Shown one piece after another: positions 51,327-60,036 of a DNA stretch of 64,000 nt (position 1 is the first letter of the stretch; the number at the start of each line of letters is the position of its first letter). A program made the position numbers and the translations under genes. The stretch comes from Nitrospira sp. (GTDB lineage Bacteria; Nitrospirota; Thermodesulfovibrionia; Thermodesulfovibrionales; Dissulfurispiraceae): the NCBI GenBank assembly GCA_002634385.1, contig NSJL01000012.1, forward strand, positions 58,075-122,074, given 5' to 3'. The notes beneath the pieces were generated by a model. That model made no database searches and had not been told where the DNA came from. It saw only the letters and a list, made by a program, of their open reading frames with translations.

Positions 51327-53965
51327 GAAACAGAAAAGACCTTATAAAAAAGGGATTGCGACGGTGCTCCACAAACTTATTTATCTGGATATACTGAAAC
51401 AGAAAAGACCTTATAAAAAAGGGATTGCGACGTAGGGGTCTTTCCCCTACGCCTTGAACAGGACGTGAAACAGAAAAGACCTTATAAAAAAGGGATTGCG
51501 ACTTAGAGAGGCATCTTTTTTGATGCCTTCCTGAAGAAACAGAAAAGACCTTATAAAAAAGGGATTGCGACACAGTCACTTTTCCCCAACGCAAAAAGGC
51601 GTAGAAACAGAAAAGACCTTATAAAAAAGGGATTGCGACCGAGGGCCCGCTCGCAAATCTCTTTCCTCTCCGCCGAAACAGAAAAGACCTTATAAAAAAG
51701 GGATTGCGACTCAAGGGCGGAAACAGGCCGGTACTTCCCGTCGGCCGAAACAGAAAAGACCTTATAAAAAAGGGATTGCGACATCCAGTCTGTTCCCGGA
51801 TGATATCCGAGAACTTCTGAAACAGAAAAGACCTTATAAAAAAGGGATTGCGACTGATGCCTTCCTGAAGGCCCTTCACCCGAGCCTGTGGAAACAGAAA
51901 AGACCTTATAAAAAAGGGATTGCGACCACCCCCGCACTCCATCAAGGATGGTACATGCAGGGAAACAGAAAAGACCTTATAAAAAAGGGATTGCGACCCC
52001 TACGCCTTGAACAGGACGTCAATTCTCGTCCCGAAACAGAAAAGACCTTATAAAAAAGGGATTGCGACTTTTTCTTCTCTCCCTCTTCCTTGGCAATCCC
52101 GAAACAGAAAAGACCTTATAAAAAAGGGATTGCGACTTCCTGTTGCGTTGTGTTCCAACGCAACAGCGAAACAGAAAAGACCTTATAAAAAAGGGATTGC
52201 GACGTCACTTTTCGAACGCAAAAAGGCGTAGGGGTCTGAAACAGAAAAGACCTTATAAAAAAGGGATTGCGACGTGCCGTTATTCGGGATAGAGTCTATC
52301 TATCAGAAACAGAAAAGACCTTATAAAAAAGGGATTGCGACGAATATCGGCATACTTCTTCTCCAGGTGCTTTTTAGAAACAGAAAAGACCTTATAAAAA
52401 AGGGATTGCGACTCAGGTCACTGTCAGACAGTGCCGACAGTGCGAAACAGAAAAGACCTTATAAAAAAGGGATTGCGACACGTCTACCCGCGTCCTATTC
52501 GGAAGTGCCCGCCATGAAACAGAAAAGACCTTATAAAAAAGGGATTGCGACTCACGGAGAGTGCTATTGTCTGCTTCCGATTTGGCGAAACAGAAAAGAC
52601 CTTATAAAAAAGGGATTGCGACACAACCACTCTGTGAGTAGTGAGATGAAGTTGCTATAGAAACAGAAAAGACCTTATAAAAAAGGGATTGCGACGTTCA
52701 TTTTTGTGATGCTTACGACCACACGAGAGGGAAACAGAAAAGACCTTATAAAAAAGGGATTGCGACGTTACCACAGTACGGATAAGAGCGACGAACTTCG
52801 AAACAGAAAAGACCTTATAAAAAAGGGATTGCGACTTGGTAGCCTCAACCAATTCCTTCGGCACCGAAGAAACAGAAAAGACCTTATAAAAAAGGGATTG
52901 CGACTCTCTCTTCACACATGAATTTCATTGTGATCCTCGAAACAGAAAAGACCTTATAAAAAAGGGATTGCGACTGAAGGATATGCGCGGCATGGCGCTA
53001 TCCCTTCTTGAAACAGAAAAGACCTTATAAAAAAGGGATTGCGACTGCCGCCGGGATGATCTTTATGATCTCCTCGAAACAGAAAAGACCTTATAAAAAA
53101 GGGATTGCGACCTCCCCCTCGAATGACCTCTACAAAATATCCGCAAGAAACAGAAAAGACCTTATAAAAAAGGGATTGCGACGATGTGAGCCACAAATAT
53201 AGGGTGGCGTCTTGAGAAACAGAAAAGACCTTATAAAAAAGGGATTGCGACAACCAATTCCTTCGGCACCGAAGGACGTTTGGGAAACAGAAAAGACCTT
53301 ATAAAAAAGGGATTGCGACTAAGGTACATCTCGCGGATAACTTCGGCGTATGTCGCGAAACAGAAAAGACCTTATAAAAAAGGGATTGCGACGCCCCTCC
53401 TCGATGAGGGTCTTGATTATCTGGTTGAAACAGAAAAGACCTTATAAAAAAGGGATTGCGACGGCACACACCCATACTATCACCTCCTTTCGCCGTTTTG
53501 AAACAGAAAAGACCTTATAAAAAAGGGATTGCGACAGGGAGATTGGGGATAAGTTGACTATCTCCAAGAGGAAACAGAAAAGACCTTATAAAAAAGGGAT
53601 TGCGACCTGGAGAGCGTGGATTGTCGCAATGTGAGAGGGGAAACAGAAAAGACCTTATAAAAAAGGGATTGCGACTGTGGTGTGCCACAAGGAGAGCCTT
53701 GTGCGCTGCCGAGAAACAGAAAAGACCTTATAAAAAAGGGATTGCGACACATCACCGGCGACGTGGACACGTCGCAGTGGTTAGGCGAAACAGAAAAGAC
53801 CTTATAAAAAAGGGATTGCGACGGCTGTTGCCCCGCACAACTCTCCATAACAACCAATGGGAAACAGAAAAGACCTTATAAAAAAGGGATTGCGACTCTT
53901 CCTTCTTTGGTTTTGGTGCAGGTTCAAAAGAAACAGAAAAGACCTTATAAAAAAGGGATTGCGAC
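51327..53965 (+). CRISPR. CRISPR array, 38 repeats of 36 nt and 37 spacers
   Basis: Repeats start at 51327, 51396, 51467, 51536 and so on to 53930; the last ends at 53965. All read GAAACAGAAAAGACC and continue to GGGATTGCGAC without visible change. Spacers are 30-38 nt. CCTT and AAGG inside the repeat form a small stem with a 6-nt loop, directly followed by GATTGCGAC. The terminal ATTGCGAC is a standard 8-nt crRNA handle, which sets transcription on the + strand away from cas2. Several spacers overlap one another in sequence (see findings). Confidence 0.98.
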
Positions 53966-54021
53966 CTCTCCGTGCGTCTGCTGAAGTTCTCCGTGATACC
54001 AAGTGAAAAGGAGGAGGCTGC

Positions 54022-54405
54022 TTGAAGATCATAATTAGAACAAAGAAGCCGGAAGCTATCACTACTCTCACGCTGTGTATTGGGCCGACCAAGAGAGCCT
54101 TCTATGCTATCAGGGACTCTCACGGGTTGAAGTTGCCTGAGGAGTTGATCCTGCGCCCTGTTAAGGAGTATAAGGAGGCTCTCAAGCGGCGGTTGACCTT
54201 CGGCAGGGGAGGAATCGGATCCGATGGGAAATATTTCGTGGCCCTCAATACGAGGTGTTATAAGTCCCTAAACCCGTCCTGTCTGGATACTATCGCGCAT
54301 GAGGCAGCCCACGTTGCGGAGCTGATCCTCTACAACCAACTGACCCACGGCAGGGAATTTGATGCGCTGTACGAGACAGCAAAGGAGGCAATATGCTTGA
54401 AGTGA
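54022..54405 (+). CDS. Small HEAAH-motif protein (SprT-like metalloprotease?)
   Basis: A 127-residue protein with DTIAHEAAHVAELIL, a zinc-protease-type H-E-x2-H motif. The N-terminal half (IIRTKKPEAITTLTLCIGP) is unassigned. SprT-like proteins of similar size are common in phages and mobile elements. The start is a TTG with AAGGAGGAGG upstream (54008-54017). It lies just past the last CRISPR repeat and overlaps the next small gene by 13 bp. Function unproven. Confidence 0.6.
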   Translation: MKIIIRTKKPEAITTLTLCIGPTKRAFYAIRDSHGLKLPEELILRPVKEYKEALKRRLTFGRGGIGSDGKYFVALNTRCYKSLNPSCLDTIAHEAAHVAELILYNQLTHGREFDALYETAKEAICLK

Positions 54406-54590
54406 TTATCCTGTTGATTATTGCTGTCATTATGAACAGGTCAAAAGAAAAGCCCACGTTACCCTATTCGGGGCCGTCGATGTACTATCCTGCTGTAGAA
54501 AGAGAATATGCAAAAATGCGGAAGGAGATGATGCAATGGAGACTTGAACGTACAAGTAAGCGGATCAAATGGACGTGTCGTATCATTTAA
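54393..54590 (+). CDS. Small membrane-anchored protein, unknown
   Basis: The protein has 65 residues. A hydrophobic start (LEVIILLIIAVIM) is a probable membrane anchor, followed by a short Pro-rich part and a basic helical tail (MQWRLERTSKRIKW). AAAGGAGG lies just before the ATG. It is translationally coupled to the HEAAH-motif gene. No family was recognised. Confidence 0.5.
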   Translation: MLEVIILLIIAVIMNRSKEKPTLPYSGPSMYYPAVEREYAKMRKEMMQWRLERTSKRIKWTCRII

Positions 54591-54819
54591 ATTATAGGTA
54601 TCCTTGCATTTCTGGATAAATTTGGAAGGTATTACCATTGTCTGAAAAAAGATTCCGGACAAGCCGGAATGACGACCTTCCTGGTACGTTCATTTTGCAA
54701 GGGTTCTAAACCAGGAAGGAGAATAAACAGAGAAGATCTTATCAAAAAGGGACTTGCATTCAATTTCTTCAATCAGCAAGCATTTTCGTTCCTCTTCCCT
54801 CTCTGTATGCGTTTGCTGG
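54591..54819. other. Gene-free region with a REP-like hairpin and a decayed CRISPR repeat
   Basis: The region contains ATTCCGG-ACAAG-CCGGAAT (54652-54670), a common intergenic hairpin type, and the decayed repeat at 54724. No reading frame of interest was found. It marks the end of the CRISPR island. Confidence 0.55.
54724..54760 (+). repeat. Decayed CRISPR repeat downstream of the array
   Basis: The 37-nt stretch beginning TAAACAGAGAAGATCTTATC aligns along the whole 36-nt array repeat, with about seven substitutions and one inserted base. It lies 759 bp past the last intact repeat, beyond two small genes, in the same orientation. Confidence 0.8.
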
Positions 54820-54825
54820 TATAAT
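54817..54825 (+). promoter_or_regulatory. Extended -10 promoter of the mazG-like gene
   Basis: TGGTATAAT (54817-54825): a perfect -10 with the TG extension and no clear -35 box. It lies about 60 nt before the chosen start. Confidence 0.5.
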
Positions 54826-54887
54826 CTCCGGAACAGGCGTCATTGATGCTATCTCAGAATTTACACAGGAGCGTGGTTCAGCCACCG

Positions 54888-55241
54888 ATGAGCGAGTCTC
54901 TGCACACCATAATCGAACGCCTTCTCGCCTTCCGCAGGGAGAGGGAGTGGGAGCAGTTCCACCACCCGAAGGACCTCGCCATTTCCCTGGTCCTCGAAGC
55001 CGCCGAGCTGCTCGAAGAGTTCCAGTGGAAGACGGACGAAGAGGTGAAAAAGCATCTCGCCGGCGAGGGGAGGGAGAGGGTTGCCGAAGAGATAGCGGAT
55101 ATCGCCATTTATCTCCTGCTCATTTCCCATGATCTTGGCATCGACCTGCCGGCGGCTATCGCCGGGAAGATCGAGAAGAACGAGAAGAGGTATCCTGTCG
55201 AAAAGGCGAAGGGTACGGCGAAGAAGTATGACGCGTTGTAG
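54888..55241 (+). CDS. MazG-like nucleotide pyrophosphohydrolase
   Basis: A 117-residue all-alpha NTP pyrophosphatase of the MazG/dCTPP1-like type. The metal-binding set is ISLVLEAAELLEEFQW followed by VAEEIADIAIYLLL (E-x2-E...E-x2-D). A wHHPKDL segment near the start and KRYPVEKAKGTAKKY at the end are typical. It hydrolyses nucleoside triphosphates, often non-canonical ones, to monophosphates. ATG 54888 fits the family; ATG 54846 and GTG 54873 are alternatives. Confidence 0.85.
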   Translation: MSESLHTIIERLLAFRREREWEQFHHPKDLAISLVLEAAELLEEFQWKTDEEVKKHLAGEGRERVAEEIADIAIYLLLISHDLGIDLPAAIAGKIEKNEKRYPVEKAKGTAKKYDAL

Positions 55242-55290
55242 TAAATCGTTCTCCCGCCTCACCGGGGCTTCCTAAAGGCTCGGGTGAGTA

Positions 55291-55299
55291 TGGTATAAT
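55291..55299 (+). promoter_or_regulatory. Extended -10 promoter of def, almost touching the start codon
   Basis: TGGTATAAT (55291-55299) ends 5 nt before the def ATG at 55305. Transcription should begin at or next to the A of the ATG, giving a leaderless mRNA. Confidence 0.6.
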
Positions 55300-55304
55300 T
55301 TTGA

Positions 55305-55841
55305 ATGGCTGTTTTGGAAATCAGGAAATATCCCGACGAAGTCCTTAAGAAAAAGGCCCTTCCCCTGGAGACGATCAACGGAGAGACGCAGCGTCTCATC
55401 GATGATATGGTGGAGACCATGTACGCCGCTCCCGGCATCGGCCTTGCCGCTCCCCAGGTGGGGGTTTCAAAGAGGATCATTGTTATCGATGTGAGCTCCC
55501 GGGAAGAGCAGATGCCCCTGATCGTCCTGATCAATCCGGAGATCGAGGAGGCGGGCGGGTTTGTCGATTCCGAAGAGGGCTGCCTGAGCATCCCGGAATT
55601 CTACTCCTCCGTACGGAGGGCGGAACGGGTGGTGGTTAAAGGACTTGATCGTGAAGGCAAGCCGGTCCGGATCGAGGCATGCGATCTCCTGGCGCGTGCA
55701 CTCCAGCACGAAATAGACCACCTGGACGGTGTCTTGTTCGTCGACAGGCTCAGTACCATTAAGAGGGAGTTTTTCAAGAAGCGTTACCTGAAGAGAACAG
55801 TGAGTGCCACTGCCGGCGTCAGTGCCGGCGGCAAGATCTGA
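55305..55841 (+). CDS. def: Peptide deformylase
   Basis: A 178-residue metalloenzyme removing the N-formyl group from new proteins. All three motifs are present: GIGLAAPQVG, EEGCLSIPE and QHEIDHLDG, which together hold the metal. A C-terminal tail (KRTVSATAGVSAGG) goes slightly beyond the fold. The start ATG is 5 nt after a TATAAT box and lacks a ribosome binding site. fmt follows. Confidence 0.96.
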   Translation: MAVLEIRKYPDEVLKKKALPLETINGETQRLIDDMVETMYAAPGIGLAAPQVGVSKRIIVIDVSSREEQMPLIVLINPEIEEAGGFVDSEEGCLSIPEFYSSVRRAERVVVKGLDREGKPVRIEACDLLARALQHEIDHLDGVLFVDRLSTIKREFFKKRYLKRTVSATAGVSAGGKI

Positions 55842-55900
55842 GTCTCGCCTCTCCCCGTACCTGAAGTCGCTGCGGAACACTGAAGAATAACTCGTGTGAG

Positions 55901-56833
55901 GTGTGCGTTTTGGCCCTTGTTTTTTTCGGTACCCCCCGTTTTGCCGTTCCGTCGCTGCAGGCGTTGCTCGATGCAAAGGAAGAGGTCGCCCTTGTGGTCA
56001 CCCAGCCCGACAAGGTCAAGGGCAGGGGCCACGTCCTGTCAGCCCCTCCCGTTAAGGAGCTGGCCCTTGCACGCCATCTCCCCGTGGTACAGCCTGAAAA
56101 GATCAGGAACGCCGACTTCTACCGGGAACTGGCCGCCATCACCCCTGAATTCATCGTCGTCGTCGCCTACGGAAAGATACTGCCCGTGGAGATTCTCGGG
56201 ATTCCCGTTTCGGGATGCATCAATGTCCACGCCTCCCTTCTGCCTGCGTACCGCGGCGCCGGCCCCATCCAGCGGGCATTGATCAACGGGGAGAAGATAA
56301 CGGGGGTGACCACCATGCGTATGGACAAAGGGATGGATACGGGGGACATCCTCCTGCAGGCGGAGGTCGAAATCATGCCCGATGACACCGCGGAAACCCT
56401 CTCCGAAAGACTGTCTGTCCTGGGGGCGCAGACACTGATCAGGACCCTGCAGGGAATACGGGCTGGAGAGGTAAGACCTGTCCCGCAGTCCGGGGAAACG
56501 AGTTACGCCCCCCCTCTGAAAAAAGAGGACGGCCGGATCGACTGGAACCGTAGCGCTACGGATCTTTTTCACTTTATCAGGGGAATGTATCCCTGGCCCG
56601 CGGCATTCTGTTCCTTCAACGGGGAGAGGATCAAGGTCGTCAAAGCGCGGTTCCTGGAGGGGGTGGCCGCTCCGGGCCTTATCGTGAAGGCCTCGGGGGG
56701 AGAGCTGGTGGTGGGGACCGGGAAGGGGCTCCTTTCTCTCCTCGAGCTTCAGCCCGAGGGCAAAAAGAGCATGCCCGCCGCGGCATTTATCGCAGGCAGG
56801 AGGATACGGGAGGGGCATGAGAAATTTTCTTAG
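55901..56833 (+). CDS. fmt: Methionyl-tRNA formyltransferase
   Basis: A 310-residue enzyme that formylates initiator Met-tRNA. It has FFGTPRFAVPSLQAL, QPDKVKGRG, INVHASLLPAYRGAGPIQRALINGE (the SLLP loop) and MDKGMDTGDIL. The C-terminal OB domain follows (VVKARFLEG). The start is probably GTG 55901; a TTG at 55910 is also possible. It overlaps a DUF116 gene by 17 bp. Confidence 0.95.
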   Translation: MCVLALVFFGTPRFAVPSLQALLDAKEEVALVVTQPDKVKGRGHVLSAPPVKELALARHLPVVQPEKIRNADFYRELAAITPEFIVVVAYGKILPVEILGIPVSGCINVHASLLPAYRGAGPIQRALINGEKITGVTTMRMDKGMDTGDILLQAEVEIMPDDTAETLSERLSVLGAQTLIRTLQGIRAGEVRPVPQSGETSYAPPLKKEDGRIDWNRSATDLFHFIRGMYPWPAAFCSFNGERIKVVKARFLEGVAAPGLIVKASGGELVVGTGKGLLSLLELQPEGKKSMPAAAFIAGRRIREGHEKFS

Positions 56834-57344
56834 GGCGGTGGTCCTGAAGGTCCTCTATCCCCTGCTCATGCTTGCGGGCGCCTTTTTCAAGGACCGCAAG
56901 GAGCGGTTTCAGCACCTCGTCATCGATTGGAACAACAGGCTGGTGCTGGCGAATATCAGGAGGTTCAGGACGAAGAGGATCCTGCTGCTCCTGCCCCACT
57001 GTCTCCAGGTGAACGAGTGCGACGTGAGGATCACCAATGATATCTACAACTGCCGGAGATGCGGCAGATGCGGGATAAATGACCTGATCGAGGTGGCAGA
57101 GGAGTACCGCCTGAAGCTCTTTGTCGCCACGGGGGGGAACCTGGCACGGCGCATCGTCAAGGATGTCCGCCCGGCGGCCATTGTGGCGGTGGCCTGCGAG
57201 AGGGACCTGAGCAGCGGTATCGTGGACAGTTATCCCCTTCCCATTATCGGGATCCCCAACGAGAGACCCTTCGGGCCCTGCGTCAATACACGGGTGAGCC
57301 TCGAGAAGGTAAAAGAAGCCATACGCCTCTTCGGCGGCGACTGA
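56817..57344 (+). CDS. DUF116 domain protein
   Basis: A 175-residue protein. An N-terminal hydrophobic segment is followed by LLLLPHCLQVNECDVRI and a Cys cluster, CRRCGRCGINDL, then VVATGG-like LFVATGGNLARR and VACERDLSSGI. The conserved cysteines suggest metal or Fe-S binding; the reaction is unknown. It is often clustered with fmt and rsmB, as here (17-bp overlap with fmt). Confidence 0.85.
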   Translation: MRNFLRAVVLKVLYPLLMLAGAFFKDRKERFQHLVIDWNNRLVLANIRRFRTKRILLLLPHCLQVNECDVRITNDIYNCRRCGRCGINDLIEVAEEYRLKLFVATGGNLARRIVKDVRPAAIVAVACERDLSSGIVDSYPLPIIGIPNERPFGPCVNTRVSLEKVKEAIRLFGGD

Positions 57345-57384
57345 GCGCTGCGGAGCGGGCGGAAACAACCCGGAGCGGACAGGC

Positions 57385-58746
57385 ATGTCACCGACACGAG
57401 AGCGCGCCGTATTGGCCCTCAACAAAATCCTGGTAAAATCGAAGAAGCCGAAGGATGCCCTGGAAGAGCTCGCCCCCGAGGGGGACAGGCGGGAGCGGGC
57501 GTTTCTCATGGAGCTGGTCTACGGCGTCCTGCGCTACCGGGATTCCCTCGACTGGGTGCTGAGAGACTTTATCAGGAAGCCTTCCGGACTTTCCCCCGAC
57601 ACCCTGAACAACCTGCGCCTCGCGGTTTACCAGATACAGTATCTGCGCGTCCCCGACTGGGCAGTGGTGAACGAGGCGGTGGAGGTGGAAAAGCTATACC
57701 GGGGAAGGGCGTCCGTGGTGAATGCGGTGCTGCGGAACTTCCTGCGCAAGAAGGATACCCTCTCCCCCCCGCCGGAGGACGACCCGGTCTTTTTCATCAG
57801 CATTACCACTTCCCACCCCCGCTGGCTGGTGAAGAGATGGGTGAAGCGGTTCGGGTATGAAGAGGCCCTGCGCCTCGCCCGCGCAAACAACGAGATTCCT
57901 CCCGTAACCCTGAGGATCGACGATGGGGAGGACCGGGAACGGGCGCTGCGTCTTCTCCATGCGAAGGGAATACCGGCCCGGCTCACCCGCTTCTCACCGT
58001 CGGGAATCGCGGTGGAGAGCCCCCTGTCCTTCGAGGAGCTGAGAGCGACGCTCCCTTTCCCCTTCAGCATCCAGGATGAGGCCTCCCAGCTTATCTCCTA
58101 CCTGCTCAACCCCTCCCCCGGGCAGAGAGTGCTCGACGCCTGCGCGGCTCCGGGGGGGAAGTCCACCCACATGGCGAAGATGATGCGGGACAGCGGGGAG
58201 GTCGTGGCGGTGGAGGCGGAGGCGGGACGAATCCGCTCCATCGGGGAGAACGTATCGAGACTGGGGCTGCAGTCGATCAGGATCATCCACGGTGATGCAA
58301 AGGACACGGAGGGGATTGCCCGTGCAGTATGCGGGAGGCCGGCGGGGGAGGGATGTCTTTTCGACCGGATTCTCCTCGACGCCCCCTGTTCCTCCCTCGG
58401 GGTGATACGGAGGAATCCGGATATCAAGTACCGTCATGCCGCGAAGGATCTCCTCCGTCTCCGGGAAAACCAGGGTGTCCTGCTTCGGGCGGTGGCGCGG
58501 CTTCTCGCGCCGGGCGGGATCATGGTATACTCCGTCTGCTCCACGGAACCGGAAGAGGGTGAAGAGGTGGTCAGGGCGTTTTTACACGACAACCGGAATT
58601 TTAGTATTATAAGGAGTGATTACGGCTTCCTGGAGGGATTCGAGAGCGAAGATGCGGGGCAGGTATTCTACCGCACTTTCCCCCACAAGCATGACATGGA
58701 CGGTTTTTTTGCCGCCCGCCTGAAGAAAAATGAAAGTGAGCCATAG
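57385..58746 (+). CDS. rsmB: 16S rRNA (cytosine-967-C5)-methyltransferase
   Basis: The protein has 453 residues. An N-terminal NusB-like RNA-binding domain (RERAVLALNKILVKSK to LRNFLRKKD) is fused to a SAM-dependent methyltransferase with LDACAAPGGKSTHMA (SAM loop), LLDAPCSSLGVIRRNPDIK (motif IV, Cys) and MVYSVCSTEPEE (motif VI, nucleophile Cys). It methylates C967 of 16S rRNA. It follows DUF116 by 40 bp. Confidence 0.95.
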   Translation: MSPTRERAVLALNKILVKSKKPKDALEELAPEGDRRERAFLMELVYGVLRYRDSLDWVLRDFIRKPSGLSPDTLNNLRLAVYQIQYLRVPDWAVVNEAVEVEKLYRGRASVVNAVLRNFLRKKDTLSPPPEDDPVFFISITTSHPRWLVKRWVKRFGYEEALRLARANNEIPPVTLRIDDGEDRERALRLLHAKGIPARLTRFSPSGIAVESPLSFEELRATLPFPFSIQDEASQLISYLLNPSPGQRVLDACAAPGGKSTHMAKMMRDSGEVVAVEAEAGRIRSIGENVSRLGLQSIRIIHGDAKDTEGIARAVCGRPAGEGCLFDRILLDAPCSSLGVIRRNPDIKYRHAAKDLLRLRENQGVLLRAVARLLAPGGIMVYSVCSTEPEEGEEVVRAFLHDNRNFSIIRSDYGFLEGFESEDAGQVFYRTFPHKHDMDGFFAARLKKNESEP

Positions 58747-58799
58747 GCCGCACCCGGCGCAGCCCGGGGAACGGTAAGGCCGGTACGGAAAGAGCACAG

Positions 58800-59327
58800 A
58801 TGAAGTCCCTGTTGAAGATACCCCTTTATATCGTTATCCTTTTTGCCCTCGGCATCCTTTCGGGGCACCTTACCTTCAAGGTGCTGAGTTTCAGCAGGAC
58901 GGTCACCGTTCCCGACCTGAGGGGGAAGGGTATGGTGGAGGCCGACGGTATTGTGAGGGGGAAGGGGCTCTATATACGTCTTGAAGGGGAGGACTACGAT
59001 TCCCACACCCGTCAAGGAGCCATCATCCGCCAGGATATCCTCCCCGGCGGAATGGTGAAGGAGGGACGGGTCATAGGGGTTGTGCTGAGCAAGGGCCCGA
59101 GGGTGCAGTTTGTCCCCGACATAGTGGGGCAGGACCTCGACAGGGCGGAGTTCCTCTTACGGGAGAAGGGGATCAAAGTCGGCAAGATCCTCTATGTGCA
59201 TTCGGACCAGGCACCCCGGAACATGGTTCTTGCACAGAGGCCCGAGGCGGCGGAAGGCGGCAGCGATATCTTCAGCATTATCGTCAGCCTCGGAGAATAT
59301 GAGGACGAAGCGAGGGGAAACCCGTAG
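58800..59327 (+). CDS. Membrane-anchored PASTA-domain protein
   Basis: The protein has 175 residues. One N-terminal transmembrane helix (IPLYIVILFALGILSGH) is followed by two PASTA domains (TVPDLRGKGMVEADGIV and FVPDIVGQDLDRAEFLL). PASTA domains bind peptidoglycan or beta-lactams. There is no kinase or PBP domain here, so it may be a small cell-wall sensor or division factor. It lies between rsmB and rpe, as often in related genomes. Confidence 0.88.
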   Translation: MKSLLKIPLYIVILFALGILSGHLTFKVLSFSRTVTVPDLRGKGMVEADGIVRGKGLYIRLEGEDYDSHTRQGAIIRQDILPGGMVKEGRVIGVVLSKGPRVQFVPDIVGQDLDRAEFLLREKGIKVGKILYVHSDQAPRNMVLAQRPEAAEGGSDIFSIIVSLGEYEDEARGNP

Positions 59328-59364
59328 AGATAGTGCATTTCTTATATAAGGAGAAGGGAAAAAC

Positions 59365-60036
59365 GTGATCAAGATTGCTCCATCCATCCTGTCGGCTGAC
59401 TTCATGAGACTTGGTGCGGAGATAAAGGCGGTGGAGGCTTCCGGTGCCGACCTGCTCCATCTGGATATCATGGACGGGCATTTCGTCCCCAACATTACCA
59501 TCGGGCCCGCCGTCGTGGAAGGGATACGGAAGATAACCTCCCTGCCCCTGGATGTGCACCTGATGATCGAGGACCCCGACAAGTACATTATGGATTTCGT
59601 CACCGCGGGGGCCGATATCATCACCGTCCACGAGGAGGCGTCCTTTCACCTCCATCGCACCGTCCACCTTATCAGGGAGAACGGGGTAAAGGCGGGGGTA
59701 TCCCTGAACCCCGCCACGCCGCTTTCCCATCTCGAGTGTATCCTGCCCGACCTGGACATGGTGCTCCTGATGTCGGTGAACCCCGGGTTCGGGGGACAGA
59801 AATTCATTCCTTTCGTCCTCGACAAGATACGGGCGCTGCGGGCGCTCCTTGATGCCCGGGGCCTCTCCGTTCCCATCGAGGTGGACGGAGGAATCAAGCC
59901 CGGGAACGCAGGGGAAGTGGCATCCGCGGGCGCGGAAATCCTGGTAATGGGCTCCGCCTTTTTCCAAGCAGGGGATTACAAGGCCCTTATGAGGGAGCTC
60001 AGGGAAAAGCTTGCGGGAGTGGGAGGCAGCAGATGA
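59365..60036 (+). CDS. rpe: Ribulose-phosphate 3-epimerase
   Basis: A 223-residue TIM-barrel enzyme interconverting ribulose-5-phosphate and xylulose-5-phosphate. It shows KIAPSILSADFMRLG, LHLDIMDGHFVPNITIGP, VHLMIEDPDKY, MSVNPGFGGQKFIP and VDGGIKPGNAGEVASAGAE. It starts at GTG 59365 with AAGGAG 11 nt upstream. It overlaps the TPR gene by 4 bp. Confidence 0.96.
   Translation: MIKIAPSILSADFMRLGAEIKAVEASGADLLHLDIMDGHFVPNITIGPAVVEGIRKITSLPLDVHLMIEDPDKYIMDFVTAGADIITVHEEASFHLHRTVHLIRENGVKAGVSLNPATPLSHLECILPDLDMVLLMSVNPGFGGQKFIPFVLDKIRALRALLDARGLSVPIEVDGGIKPGNAGEVASAGAEILVMGSAFFQAGDYKALMRELREKLAGVGGSR

Noticed and set aside
51178..53881. Many ORFs of 60-130 residues over the CRISPR array on both strands
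   Set aside because: They are translations of the 36-nt repeat (NRKDLIKKGLR, QKRPYKKGIAT, SQSLFYKVFSVS and similar) joined by spacers, not genes.
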